A DNA stretch of 64,000 bases, from positions 587,169 to 651,168 of the forward strand of contig JAMLHK010000001.1 in the NCBI GenBank assembly GCA_023957155.1, in the 5' to 3' direction. Positions 51,206 to 60,613 of the stretch are shown here, piece after piece; positions within the stretch are counted from its first letter, which is position 1; the number at the start of each line of letters is the position of its first letter. The position numbers were made by a program, and so were the translations under genes. This stretch comes from Chitinophagaceae bacterium (lineage in GTDB: Bacteria > Bacteroidota > Bacteroidia > Chitinophagales > Chitinophagaceae). The notes under the pieces are model-generated. The model made no database searches. It worked only from the letters and a program-made list of their open reading frames with translations, and had not been told where the DNA came from.

Positions 51206-53674
51206 ATGGAAAAAGTGTTGGATGATATTTTACCAATAATGGATGTAGAGCATGACTGCATCCTGAGCAAACAAGGTGACATGACGGTGGTTTTTAAGGC
51301 TGAACTACCGGAAATATTTACCCTTTCCGATCAGGAATATGAAGCCTTTCATCAGGCATGGATAAAGGCGATCAAGCTGCTTCCTAAATTCTGTGTGTTT
51401 CACAAACAGGATTGGTTTTTAGAGAGCGGTCATAAGCCGGATTTTTCAAAAGAAGATACCAGCTTTCTCACCCAGGCCAGTGAACGCTTCTTTAATGAAC
51501 GTCCTTTCCTTGCTCATACTTGCTACATCATGCTCACCAAAAAGCCGGAAGGACGGAAAACATCCAGCTCTATGTTTTCAAGCCTTCTGCGCAAATCCAT
51601 AGTACCGGAAGAAACATTAAAACCGCAAATGCTGCAAGATTTTCTTGATAGCGCCGGACAGTTTCAACGGATCATGGAAGATAGCGGTTTTGTCAAGTTG
51701 ACAAGATTGAGAGAGAAAGAACTGCGCAGCCACAGCCGCAAAATGGGGTTGATAGAACAGTATTGTTACCTCTCCGAGCGAAATGACAGCTTCCTGATGG
51801 CTGACATCACTTTTGATGAAGCGATGCGTATCGGTGATAAATATTGCCAATTATACACGCTGGGTGATGCGGTGGATCTACCTGCCTTGTGCGGCAGCCG
51901 CATCAATTACGATAAATACAGTACCGATAAAACAAAATTCAGTGTTGGATTTGCTTCCACTTTGGGACAGCTTTTACCCTGCAATCATATCTACAATCAA
52001 TATCTCTTTATTGAAGATGCGCAGAAAACCATCCAAAAGCTGGAAAGTAAAAGGCTAAGGCTGCAATCCCTTTCAGCGTATAGCCGTGAAAATCTTATTG
52101 CCAGAGATGCCACCAATGATTTCCTGAACGAAGCAATCAGCCAGCAGCGCCTTCCCGTAAAAGCACATTTCAATGTATTGGTGTGGTCAGATGAAAAAGA
52201 AAAGCTGAAAGACCTTAAAAATATGGTATCGTCTGCATTGGCACAGATGGATGCCGTAGCCAAACAGGAAACTATTGGCGCTCCGCAGATATTTTGGGCT
52301 GGTATTCCTGGAAACGCAGCAGATTTCCCTATGAATGACACCTTTGACACGTTCGCGGAACAAGCGACCTGTTTCCTCAATCTTGAAACCGGCTACCGTT
52401 CTTCGTTAAGTCCGGTAGGCATTCGCATGGGCGACCGGCTCACAGGAAAACCTGTTCATGTGGACATCAGTGATGAACCAATGAAAATGGGTATCTGCAC
52501 TAACAGGAACAAATTCGTACTTGGGCCTTCAGGTAGCGGTAAGTCATTTTTCACGAACCACATGGTCCGCAGTTATTATGAGCAGGGGACGCACGTCGTG
52601 CTGGTGGATGTGGGACACAGTTATAAAGGACTGTGCGATATGGTAAACGGATATTACTTCACCTATAGCGAAGATAACCCCATACAGTTCAACCCTTTTT
52701 TCATCGGTGAAGGCGATAGTCTGGACACAGAAAAAAAGGAAAGCATCAAGACTTTATTGATCGCGCTTTGGAAAAAAGATGATGAGCAATTTAAGCGAAG
52801 CGAATACGTGGCGTTATCCAATGCGATTACCGGCTATTTCCAGTTTTTAGATAAGCACAAAGATGTGTTTCCCTGCTTTAATAGCTTCTATGATTTTTTG
52901 CGTGATGATTATGTTCCTCGGCTGGAAGCTGATAAAGTAAAAGAAAAGGATTTTGATGTCGGCAACTTCCTTTACGTCCTCAAACCCTATTATGCCGGTG
53001 GCGAATTTGACTACCTGCTCAATGCAACGGAGAACCTAAACTTGTTGCAGGAACGGCTGATAATCTTTGAAATTGACGCGATAAAAGACTCACCGATCCT
53101 CTTTCCCGTCACCGTGATTATCGTGATGGAATTATTCATCAACAAGATGCGCAAGCTGAAAGGCATCCGTAAAATGATATTGATAGAAGAAGCCTGGAAG
53201 GCACTGATGACGGAAGGTTTTGCGGAATACATAAAATATTTGTTTAAGACTGTCCGGAAATTCTTCGGAGAGGCGGTAGTTGTTACGCAGGAAGTAGAGG
53301 ATATAATTTCTTCCCCCGTTGTCAAACAAGCTATCATCAACAATTCGGATTGTAAGATACTCTTAGATCAAAGCAAGTACCAGAACAAGTTTGACCAGAT
53401 ACAGGAATTGCTTGGCTTGACCGAAAAGGAAAAAGCGCTGGTACTCTCGGTTAATAAGGCCAACGATCCGACAAAGAAATACAAAGAAGTTTTTATCTCT
53501 CTGGGTGGTATGCTAAGTAAAGTATATCGTACAGAAGTAAGCCTGGAAGAATACCTCGCTTATACAACCGAGCAAACTGAAAAAGTAAAACTGATGGAAT
53601 ATGCTGCAAAGTTTGATGGGAACATACGCAAAGGCATTGCAGCGATGGCGGAAGACATAAGAAATAAAAGCTAA
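51206..53674 (+). CDS. traG: Conjugation ATPase TraG (VirB4-like)
   Basis: The protein has 822 residues. Walker A is LGPSGSGKSFFTN (about residues 438-450), Walker B is KMILIEEAWKAL (about 655), with a VTQEVEDI sensor region after it. It is the motor ATPase at the base of the mating channel, which drives pilus assembly and substrate transfer. The N-terminal 400 residues form the usual VirB4 cytosolic/membrane part. It is 54 bases from the preceding gene and ends 11 bases before the next. Confidence 0.95.
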   Translation: MEKVLDDILPIMDVEHDCILSKQGDMTVVFKAELPEIFTLSDQEYEAFHQAWIKAIKLLPKFCVFHKQDWFLESGHKPDFSKEDTSFLTQASERFFNERPFLAHTCYIMLTKKPEGRKTSSSMFSSLLRKSIVPEETLKPQMLQDFLDSAGQFQRIMEDSGFVKLTRLREKELRSHSRKMGLIEQYCYLSERNDSFLMADITFDEAMRIGDKYCQLYTLGDAVDLPALCGSRINYDKYSTDKTKFSVGFASTLGQLLPCNHIYNQYLFIEDAQKTIQKLESKRLRLQSLSAYSRENLIARDATNDFLNEAISQQRLPVKAHFNVLVWSDEKEKLKDLKNMVSSALAQMDAVAKQETIGAPQIFWAGIPGNAADFPMNDTFDTFAEQATCFLNLETGYRSSLSPVGIRMGDRLTGKPVHVDISDEPMKMGICTNRNKFVLGPSGSGKSFFTNHMVRSYYEQGTHVVLVDVGHSYKGLCDMVNGYYFTYSEDNPIQFNPFFIGEGDSLDTEKKESIKTLLIALWKKDDEQFKRSEYVALSNAITGYFQFLDKHKDVFPCFNSFYDFLRDDYVPRLEADKVKEKDFDVGNFLYVLKPYYAGGEFDYLLNATENLNLLQERLIIFEIDAIKDSPILFPVTVIIVMELFINKMRKLKGIRKMILIEEAWKALMTEGFAEYIKYLFKTVRKFFGEAVVVTQEVEDIISSPVVKQAIINNSDCKILLDQSKYQNKFDQIQELLGLTEKEKALVLSVNKANDPTKKYKEVFISLGGMLSKVYRTEVSLEEYLAYTTEQTEKVKLMEYAAKFDGNIRKGIAAMAEDIRNKS

Positions 53675-53685
53675 AAACCGGTCTG

Positions 53686-54081
53686 ATGAAACTGAATACA
53701 ATCATACACGATTTACGTTTGGCTATGAAGACCCTTTTGGTTTTCAGCAGACAACACCACGCTACCCTCTCTATGTTGGAAGGCGTATATGCAAGGCGGC
53801 CATTGCACAACGAATTGATTGCCGGGGTTGAGACTATGCTTGCAATAAAACCCTATGGCAGTTTTTATCAGGTCACCCGTACAGATTACATCAGCGACAT
53901 ACCGGAAAATGAAGAAACCTGGTTAGCAACATACGGCTGGCATTCCAACGGACATCTTATTGAAATAGGTGGAGACAGGTATTGCATTTTTGACACAGTT
54001 TCAAATTCGCTATACCTCGAAACATTAACGGAATATGGAAAGACGACGATTGAATTATTTATTAAAATCTATAAGGCATGA
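53686..54081 (+). CDS. Hypothetical tra-operon protein
   Basis: The protein has 131 residues. It reads as a small alpha/beta domain without membrane segments (MKLNTIIHDLRLAMKTLLVFSR, then GGDRYCIFDTVSNSLYLETL). Its stop overlaps the next start by 4 bases (ATGA), which confirms membership of the tra operon. No family is recognised. Confidence 0.65.
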   Translation: MKLNTIIHDLRLAMKTLLVFSRQHHATLSMLEGVYARRPLHNELIAGVETMLAIKPYGSFYQVTRTDYISDIPENEETWLATYGWHSNGHLIEIGGDRYCIFDTVSNSLYLETLTEYGKTTIELFIKIYKA

Positions 54082-54752
54082 AAAAGATATGGTTCATTAC
54101 AATGTTGGCTACTACGCTTCTGGTAGTAGCGCCTACACAGCAAAGCCACGCCGTAGTATGGGTGGTAGTGAAAGCTGCCATCAAAAAAGTAATCAAAGCG
54201 ATTGATCTGAAAATTCAGCGTTTGCAGAATAAAACAATCTGGCTACAAAATGCACAAAAGACTTTGGAAAATACCTTATCCAAATTGAAGCTGGACGAAA
54301 TCTCTGACTGGACTAAAAAACAAAAAGAGCAATACCGGAAATACTATGAGGAATTGGCGAAGGTCAAATCCATTATATCCTATTACCAGCGCATCCGGGA
54401 CATAACAAAGAAGCAATTGCGCCTTGTAGATGAGTATAACCGTGCCTGGTCGCTGATCCGGCAGGATAGTCATTTTACAGCAGAGGAAATTTTGTACATG
54501 GAAAACGTGTATTCAGGTATCCTGGATGAAAGCCTGAAGAATATTGACCAGATAAACCTCATTATTAAATCATTTACCACAAAGATGAGTGACGCCAAAA
54601 GGCTGGAGTTAATCAATAATGCAGCCGATCAGGTAGATGTCAACTATTCGGACTTAATGGAATTTAACCGGCAGAACACCCTATTGAGCCTGCAACGTGC
54701 TAAAACCAAAGCTGAAGTGCAAACCGTGAAAAAATTATATGGGCTTCCTTAA
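54078..54752 (+). CDS. Conjugation protein TraI-like, first of three paralogues
   Basis: The protein has 224 residues. A signal peptide is visible (to about residue 26, QQSHA). The body is helical and coiled-coil-rich: DLKIQRLQNKTIWLQNAQKT, YYEELAKVKSIISYYQRI, then SHFTAEEILYMENVYSGILDESL. A shared C-terminal pattern (YLENVYS..LD..L..ID, R...V..L.G) repeats in the next two genes. Such proteins are called TraI in Bacteroidota ICEs; periplasmic, perhaps VirB5-like or stalk-forming. The 4-base overlap with the previous gene shows coupling. Confidence 0.75.
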   Translation: MKKIWFITMLATTLLVVAPTQQSHAVVWVVVKAAIKKVIKAIDLKIQRLQNKTIWLQNAQKTLENTLSKLKLDEISDWTKKQKEQYRKYYEELAKVKSIISYYQRIRDITKKQLRLVDEYNRAWSLIRQDSHFTAEEILYMENVYSGILDESLKNIDQINLIIKSFTTKMSDAKRLELINNAADQVDVNYSDLMEFNRQNTLLSLQRAKTKAEVQTVKKLYGLP

Positions 54753-54762
54753 AACATGATGT

Positions 54763-55413
54763 ATGAAAAAGATACTCTTAGCATTATTGGTATGCGTATC
54801 AGCAGCAGGTAACCTGAAAGCGCAAACTTTCGCAGAATGGTTTCAGCAGAAAAAAACGCAAAAGAAATACCTGATACAGCAAATCGCAGCGCTTCAGGTA
54901 TATATCGGCTATGCCCAAAAAGGCTATAAGATAGCCAAAGAAGGGCTGAATACTATCGGTGGTTTCACCAGGGGTGAATTTAATCTGCATACCGATTACT
55001 TCAATTCTTTAAAGTCAGTCAACCCCGAAGTCAGGCGGTATGTGAAGGTGGCAGAGATCATAGCCTTACAGGTAAAAATTATTCAAAACTATAACCGCAC
55101 ATACAGGCAGCTTAACAGTAGCGATGCTTTTTCAGGGGATGAGCTGGCATACATTGGCAGGGTTTACAGCAGGCTACTTGATGATTGTGATAAAACGCTG
55201 GATGAGCTGATTACTATTACCACCGATGGAAAATTGGAAATGAAAGATGATGAGCGGATTGAACGGATTGATAAGCTGTATTTGGACATGAAGGACAAGT
55301 TCACGTTCTCACAAAGTTTTTCCAATGATGCTAAATCGCTCGCTGCCTCAAGATTAAAAGATAAATCAGACGTACAAACCAGCCGTGTATTGCAGGGCAT
55401 TAAAAATGAATAA
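54763..55413 (+). CDS. TraI/TerB-like periplasmic tra protein, second paralogue
   Basis: The protein has 216 residues with a signal peptide (MKKILLALLVCVSAAGNLKAQ). The helical body has the shared pattern YKIAKEGLNTIGGFTRGEF and SGDELAYIGRVYSRLLDDCDKTLDEL, ending SDVQTSRVLQ. Databases sometimes give it the name TerB tellurite resistance; nothing in the tra context supports tellurite and the label is weak. It starts 10 bases after the first paralogue and 2 bases before the third, so all three are co-expressed. Confidence 0.75.
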   Translation: MKKILLALLVCVSAAGNLKAQTFAEWFQQKKTQKKYLIQQIAALQVYIGYAQKGYKIAKEGLNTIGGFTRGEFNLHTDYFNSLKSVNPEVRRYVKVAEIIALQVKIIQNYNRTYRQLNSSDAFSGDELAYIGRVYSRLLDDCDKTLDELITITTDGKLEMKDDERIERIDKLYLDMKDKFTFSQSFSNDAKSLAASRLKDKSDVQTSRVLQGIKNE

Positions 55414-55415
55414 CA

Positions 55416-56054
55416 ATGAAAAAGATAATCATCATTATATCGCTATCACTCTTGGGCGTATTACCTGCCTTTCGTGCATCTGCACAAGCGGATGAGATAG
55501 CGCAGTTAATACTCAATATTGAAAAGCTGGCGCAGTTCAAGCAGATATTGAGCGATATGAAAAAGGGCTACGAAATTCTTAACGGCGGCTATAATACCAT
55601 TAAGAACATTTCCGAGGGGAATTTCAGTTTGCATAAGGCTTTTCTTGACGGCTTGATGGAAGTAAGCCCAACGGTACGCAATTACCGTCGGATGGCAGAT
55701 ATTACCAATTATCAGGTCATGCTGGTAAAAGAATATCGTAAGGCTTATGACCGGTTTAGACAGGATGACAATTTCAATCCTGATGAGCTGGCTTATTTAG
55801 GTCGTGTCTATGATAATTTATTTAAGGAGAGCTTACGCAACCTCGACGAATTGCTCACGGTGATCACAGCGGGTAAAACCCGTATGAGTGATGATGAAAG
55901 GCTACAAGCCATTGACAGAATTTATGAAGACATGCAGGACAAATTAATGTTTCTACGGCATTTTAATAACAATACAACAATACTGGCTGTGCAGAGAGCT
56001 AAGGAACGTAATGATGCGCAGACCATTCGTAAAATCTATGGGTTAAAAGACTAA
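55416..56054 (+). CDS. TraI/TerB-like periplasmic tra protein, third paralogue
   Basis: The protein has 212 residues. A signal peptide ends near ASAQA. The body repeats the same helical frame as the previous gene (YEILNGGYNTIKNISEGNF, NPDELAYLGRVYDNLFKESL, DAQTIRKIYGL). It shares more with the second copy than with the first. Three tandem copies could form a hetero-oligomer at the channel, or the set may have arisen by duplication with later change. It starts 2 bases after the second copy. Confidence 0.75.
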   Translation: MKKIIIIISLSLLGVLPAFRASAQADEIAQLILNIEKLAQFKQILSDMKKGYEILNGGYNTIKNISEGNFSLHKAFLDGLMEVSPTVRNYRRMADITNYQVMLVKEYRKAYDRFRQDDNFNPDELAYLGRVYDNLFKESLRNLDELLTVITAGKTRMSDDERLQAIDRIYEDMQDKLMFLRHFNNNTTILAVQRAKERNDAQTIRKIYGLKD

Positions 56055-56064
56055 ACAAATAAAT

Positions 56065-57273
56065 ATGGCAAAGTGTAGAAGAGCCGCCTGGCTGGTGGTA
56101 GTGGGATTGATATTGCCTTTTGTAAGCCATGCACAAAGCATAGCTGACGACATGAAGGGGCTGCACGGTGTGCTGGAGCAATTATATGATGAGATGATGC
56201 CGCTGTGCGGCCAGTTGATTGGCGTAGGTCAGGGCTTGGCGGGATTCGCTGCCATGTGGTATATCGCTTCACGGATCTGGGGGCATTTATCCAGAGCCGA
56301 ACCAATTGACTTTTATCCGCTGTTTCGTCCCTTCGTCATTGGCTTCTGCGTAATGATATTTCCGTCTGTATTAGGACTGATCAACGGCGTTATGAAGCCC
56401 ACAGTAACAGCAACTGCGGCTATGGTGGATAATTCGGATAAAGCAATTGCCGTGCTATTGCAGAAGAAAGAAGAAGCCATTAAGAAAACGGATGTATGGC
56501 AGATGTATGTTGGAGAAAGTGGTAGCGGCGACAGGGAGAAATGGTACAAATATACCCATGACAATGAAGACCCGTCAGACGAAGGGTTTTTCGAGAGTAT
56601 AGGCAACGACATCAAATTTGCTATGTCCAAAGCCTCTTACAATTTCCGCAATTCAGTAAAGGAATGGATGAGCGAAGTGCTGCGAGTGCTGTTTGAAGCG
56701 GCATCCCTGTGTATTGATACACTGCGAACGTTTCAGTTAGTTGTATTAGCCATACTTGGGCCTTTAGTATTCGGTATTGCCGTTTTCGACGGATTTCAGC
56801 ACACCCTAACGGTCTGGATAGCACGGTACATCAACATCTTTTTGTGGTTGCCCGTAGCCAACATCTTCGGAAGTATCATCGGAAAGATACAGGAGAAGAT
56901 GCTGGAGCTGGATATATCCCAGGTACAGGATTACGGCGACACGTTTTTTAGCAGAACGGATATGGCCTATCTGGTCTTTATGATCATTGGCATTGTGGGG
57001 TATTTCACAGTTCCTTCCGTGGCAAATTACATCGTTCATGCTGGCGGTGGCGGTGCATTAGGTCATAAGGTTACAAGCCTGTTCGGTAGTTCTTCCAGAA
57101 CAGTAGTGAACACAGCATCAGCCGGTGCAGGTATGGCTATGGATGCTATGGGCAGCGCAGCAAACCGGATGTCGCAAAGCATGGCAAGCAGCGGCACATC
57201 CAATCCCTATTTCGGTGAAAGCAATAGCGGCGGCTCTGGCTACATGGGTGATAAGTTGAAGGGTAATTCATAA
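56065..57273 (+). CDS. traJ: Conjugation protein TraJ (VirB6-like)
   Basis: The protein has 402 residues. A signal-like start (to about SHAQS) is followed by about five to six membrane helices, including PFVIGFCVMIFPSVLGLING, LFEAASLCIDTLRTFQLVVLAILG, and MAYLVFMIIGIVGYF. The C-terminus is Gly/Ser-rich. It is the inner-membrane channel component comparable to VirB6. It starts 10 bases after the third paralogue and the gene order is that of CTnDOT-type tra operons. Confidence 0.9.
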   Translation: MAKCRRAAWLVVVGLILPFVSHAQSIADDMKGLHGVLEQLYDEMMPLCGQLIGVGQGLAGFAAMWYIASRIWGHLSRAEPIDFYPLFRPFVIGFCVMIFPSVLGLINGVMKPTVTATAAMVDNSDKAIAVLLQKKEEAIKKTDVWQMYVGESGSGDREKWYKYTHDNEDPSDEGFFESIGNDIKFAMSKASYNFRNSVKEWMSEVLRVLFEAASLCIDTLRTFQLVVLAILGPLVFGIAVFDGFQHTLTVWIARYINIFLWLPVANIFGSIIGKIQEKMLELDISQVQDYGDTFFSRTDMAYLVFMIIGIVGYFTVPSVANYIVHAGGGGALGHKVTSLFGSSSRTVVNTASAGAGMAMDAMGSAANRMSQSMASSGTSNPYFGESNSGGSGYMGDKLKGNS

Positions 57274-57291
57274 TAATCTAAAGGAGGGTTT

Positions 57292-57915
57292 ATGTTCAAA
57301 AAAATGAAAAATATTGATACGGCGTTTAGACACATCAGAGGTTTTACCCTTGTAGTAATTATAGGGTGTGTGTTGATCTGTTGTTTTGCATTATATAACA
57401 GCTTCAGCCTTGTATCGCAGATGCAAAGCAAAATATACATTCTCGCTAACGGCAAAGCGCTGGAAGCCTATGCGTCCGACCGGAAAGATAATATACCTGT
57501 AGAGGCAAGGGATCATGTAAAGACATTTCATAAGCTGTTTTTTACGCTCGATCCTGATGACAAAGCCATTACTGCAAATATCACTAAAGCACTGTACATG
57601 GCAGATGCCAGCGCTAAACGTGCTTATGATGACCTGAAAGAGAATGGTTATTACGCCGGTCTTATTTCAGGTAATGTTAATCAAACCATCACAGTAGATA
57701 GCGTGGCTATTGACATCAATGAATATCCTTACAAATTCCGCTGCTATGCTACTCAGAGCATTATACGCCCTACCAGTATCACTACCAGGAGTCTCGTTAC
57801 GGAAGGCGGACTAAGGAATGTATCCCGCAGTGACAATAATCCACATGGTTTTCTGATCGAGCGATGGAATACCATTGATAACAGGGATATAAAAACGGTT
57901 AGCAGACGGCAATAA
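57292..57915 (+). CDS. traK: Conjugation protein TraK (VirB8-like)
   Basis: The protein has 207 residues: a short cytoplasmic N-terminus (MFKKMKNIDTAFRHIRGF), one membrane helix (about 15-38), then a periplasmic domain of the VirB8 fold (PVEARDHVKTFHKLFFTLDPDDK, KFRCYATQSIIRPTSITTRS). TraK nucleates assembly of the channel core. A GGAGG Shine-Dalgarno precedes the ATG at 57292. It is 18 bases from traJ. Confidence 0.93.
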   Translation: MFKKMKNIDTAFRHIRGFTLVVIIGCVLICCFALYNSFSLVSQMQSKIYILANGKALEAYASDRKDNIPVEARDHVKTFHKLFFTLDPDDKAITANITKALYMADASAKRAYDDLKENGYYAGLISGNVNQTITVDSVAIDINEYPYKFRCYATQSIIRPTSITTRSLVTEGGLRNVSRSDNNPHGFLIERWNTIDNRDIKTVSRRQ

Positions 57916-57926
57916 AAATTCGGATC

Positions 57927-58409
57927 ATGAAACTATTTGAAAAAAAGAAAGAAAATGATAATCAGACTAAGCCAAATGTTTTGTCCAAAGGAATACAGGC
58001 AGGGTACAAACGCGTACAAGGAGGTTGGGCAAATTGGATGATGCGGCGTACAGAGCATTTCTCTCACCGAACATGGATTGTGCTGCTTATTCTCTTTGTA
58101 CTGTCCACAAGTACCTACTGTATTTACGTGGCAGTAAATGCGATTACAAGCAAAGGGAATAATTCAATCACAATTACCCGAATTAAAAAGCCAAAGCACA
58201 CGACCGAAACAGGGGAAGCTCAGGCAGGTGTTGCCGAGATGTCGGAAGCTGAATACAATCGTATCAAAAAATTCAGGCTGTACATGGACAGTCTGGCTCA
58301 AAGCCCTTCCGGAAAAATTCTGTATGACAGCATAACGCTTGGTCGTCCGGGGCTAATGGACAGTGTACAATTAATTGAACAGCTCTATCGAGGAAAGATC
58401 AAAAAGTAA
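57927..58409 (+). CDS. traL: Conjugation protein TraL-like (DUF3989 type)
   Basis: The protein has 160 residues. A long basic cytoplasmic N-terminus (to about residue 50) precedes one helix (TWIVLLILFVLSTSTYCIYVAV), then a polar periplasmic part rich in Lys, Ser and Met (EMSEAEYNRIKKFRLYMDSLAQ). TraL-type proteins lie between TraK and TraM in Bacteroidota ICEs and are thought to link the inner-membrane complex. The name rests on position and topology more than on sequence motifs. Confidence 0.75.
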   Translation: MKLFEKKKENDNQTKPNVLSKGIQAGYKRVQGGWANWMMRRTEHFSHRTWIVLLILFVLSTSTYCIYVAVNAITSKGNNSITITRIKKPKHTTETGEAQAGVAEMSEAEYNRIKKFRLYMDSLAQSPSGKILYDSITLGRPGLMDSVQLIEQLYRGKIKK

Positions 58410-58442
58410 AGTTTATTTTTTAAACAGACCTAAAGTATATAT

Positions 58443-59246
58443 ATGACAAGTGCATTATTGAATAAAGTGTGGGAAGGAGATTGTCTGAAATTAATGCAGG
58501 AAATATCAAACCAAAGTGTTGATATGATATTATCAGACTTGCCATACGCGACTACTGCAAACAAGTGGGATAAGCCAATTGATTTACCAACGCTTTGGCA
58601 ACAATATAAGCGGATTCTTCAGCCAAAGGGAGTGATTATACTTACTTCACAAGGCAGGTTTACAGCACAGCTAATTGAAAGCAATCCCGAGTGGTTCAAA
58701 TACAAAATTGTCTGGATAAAGTCAGTAGCAACTAATTACCTGAATGCAAAAAAACAACCCTTAAGGAAACATGAAGACATTTGCGTTTTCTACAAGCAAC
58801 AGCCAATATATCATCCGCAGATGAGTGAAGGCAAACCATACATTGCAACCAGGCATCCTAAGCCTAACAACAATTATGGAATTCATACATCTACCACCAG
58901 TATAAGTTGCGGAACAAGATACCCCACAGACATATTAAGGTATAACGAAGATTATATACATATTAATTCTGCCGTAGCAGAAGGGAACGTTTTTCATCCT
59001 ACACAAAAGCCAGTTGCATTAGGCAGATACTTAATACGCACTTATACCAACCCGGGACAGATAGTACTGGACAATGCATGTGGTAGCGGTAGCTTTTTAG
59101 TTGCGTGTATCCTTGAGTACAGAAATTTTATCGGCATAGAAAAGAATAAGAATGCCACTCAGTTCAGAAAACACGTGGACTATATACAAATCTGCAATCG
59201 CCGTATTCAAGAGGCTTATGATTCAATTAAAGCCGATCATTTTTAA
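58443..59246 (+). CDS. DNA methyltransferase (beta class, orphan)
   Basis: The protein has 267 residues. The catalytic DLPYATTANKWD motif (about residues 32-43) comes before the AdoMet-binding DNACGSGSFLVA motif (about residues 214-225), an order typical of beta-class N6-adenine or N4-cytosine methyltransferases. Between them is a target-recognition region (about 95-190). No restriction gene lies near. It sits inside the tra operon between the TraL-like gene and traM, so it is probably expressed at transfer to mask the ICE's own sites in the recipient. It resembles phage Dam-type enzymes. Confidence 0.9.
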   Translation: MTSALLNKVWEGDCLKLMQEISNQSVDMILSDLPYATTANKWDKPIDLPTLWQQYKRILQPKGVIILTSQGRFTAQLIESNPEWFKYKIVWIKSVATNYLNAKKQPLRKHEDICVFYKQQPIYHPQMSEGKPYIATRHPKPNNNYGIHTSTTSISCGTRYPTDILRYNEDYIHINSAVAEGNVFHPTQKPVALGRYLIRTYTNPGQIVLDNACGSGSFLVACILEYRNFIGIEKNKNATQFRKHVDYIQICNRRIQEAYDSIKADHF

Positions 59247-59273
59247 ATTTTAAACATTTAAATATTATCTAAA

Positions 59274-60572
59274 ATGGAACAACAAGCAAAAACTTCAAAA
59301 GAAATCAGGCAGCGCAAATTCTTACTGGTATTACCACTACTCGCATTGCCTTTTATGACAATGATATTCTGGGTACTTGGCGGTGGCAAAGTCGAAAAGG
59401 CAGAAGCCCAGGCTGCAACGAAAAAGGGATTCAACATCAATTTACCCGATGCCATTTTGAAAGATGACAAGCCGATGGACAAGATGAGCTACTACAATCT
59501 GGCTCAACAGGATTCAATGAAATTTCTTGAAATGATAAAAAATGACCCGAACTATAAGAATGTATTTATGACTGATACAAATGATTATCTATCGGGGGAA
59601 GATGACACCTTTCAGCTTCCTGCCAGCTCAGGAGGCTTAAATACTTCACTTTATGGCGGTCATAGATCTAATGACCCAAATACGGATAAGATTTATCGTA
59701 AGCTGGCAGAGTTGGATAGAGAGATGAACAAACCGATACCGACTTCAACGGAAAATGATGACTATAATACGTATCAACCCGCCGTTGACGGGAATGGCAA
59801 CAACACGACGGTTAATTCTTCTGATGTTGACAGGTTGGAGCAAATGATGAACATGATGAATCAGCCCACCGGTGAAGACCCTGAAATGAAACAGATTAAT
59901 GGCATGTTGGATAAAATACTGGACGTACAATATCCGGAACGGGTACAGGAAAGGCTCAAACAGACTTCTGAAGCTAACCGGGAACAAGTGTTTGTAGTAT
60001 CATCTCAAAAGGAAGACAATGCTATTACATTGTTGGATACAGACCACCTTACAGGCAACTCTACTAACGGGTTTTATTCGCTCACCGGAACAACAGCAGT
60101 TGCAGATTCGCAAAATGCTATACAAGCCGTAGTCCACGAAACACAGACTTTAGTTGACGGCTCAACCGTCAAATTGCGGTTGGTGAATGACGTATTTATA
60201 AACGGTGTCCATATTCCCAAAGGCAACTTTCTTTACGGCATCGCCTCTCTGAAAGGAGAAAGATTAAATGTAGAGATTAACAGCATTCGGTATAACAATT
60301 CCTTGTTTCCTGTTGAGCTGTCGGTTTACGACATGGATGGTCTTGATGGGATTTACATACCTGGGGCAATAACCAGAGATGTTGCCAAACAATCTGCCGA
60401 CCGCTCTATGCAAACGCTTGGATTAACAACCCTTGATCCGTCTTGGCAGGCACAGGCTGCCGGCGCTGGTATTGAAGCCGCTAAAACTTTATTCAGCAGA
60501 AAGGTGAAGTTGGTAAAAGTGCAGGTAAAAGCGGGTTATAGGGTGTTGCTCAGAAATGACCGTGAAAAATAA
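59274..60572 (+). CDS. traM: Conjugation protein TraM (VirB10-like)
   Basis: The protein has 432 residues. Cytoplasmic N-terminus, one helix (about 17-38, LVLPLLALPFMTMIFWVLGG), then a low-complexity Asp/Asn/Ser-rich linker across the periplasm (about 60-230) and a C-terminal beta domain with the VirB10 pattern (GTTAVADSQNAIQAVVHETQTLVDG, GVHIPKGNFLYGIASL). It spans the envelope to energise the channel. It starts 27 bases after the methyltransferase gene. Confidence 0.92.
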   Translation: MEQQAKTSKEIRQRKFLLVLPLLALPFMTMIFWVLGGGKVEKAEAQAATKKGFNINLPDAILKDDKPMDKMSYYNLAQQDSMKFLEMIKNDPNYKNVFMTDTNDYLSGEDDTFQLPASSGGLNTSLYGGHRSNDPNTDKIYRKLAELDREMNKPIPTSTENDDYNTYQPAVDGNGNNTTVNSSDVDRLEQMMNMMNQPTGEDPEMKQINGMLDKILDVQYPERVQERLKQTSEANREQVFVVSSQKEDNAITLLDTDHLTGNSTNGFYSLTGTTAVADSQNAIQAVVHETQTLVDGSTVKLRLVNDVFINGVHIPKGNFLYGIASLKGERLNVEINSIRYNNSLFPVELSVYDMDGLDGIYIPGAITRDVAKQSADRSMQTLGLTTLDPSWQAQAAGAGIEAAKTLFSRKVKLVKVQVKAGYRVLLRNDREK

Positions 60573-60613
60573 AATTTATCTCACTAAATATTAATTACTA
60601 AAAATTCCAAAAG

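Noticed and set aside
54763-56054. Tellurite resistance (TerB) function
   Set aside because: The proteins have signal peptides and lie within the tra operon; no other ter gene is present.
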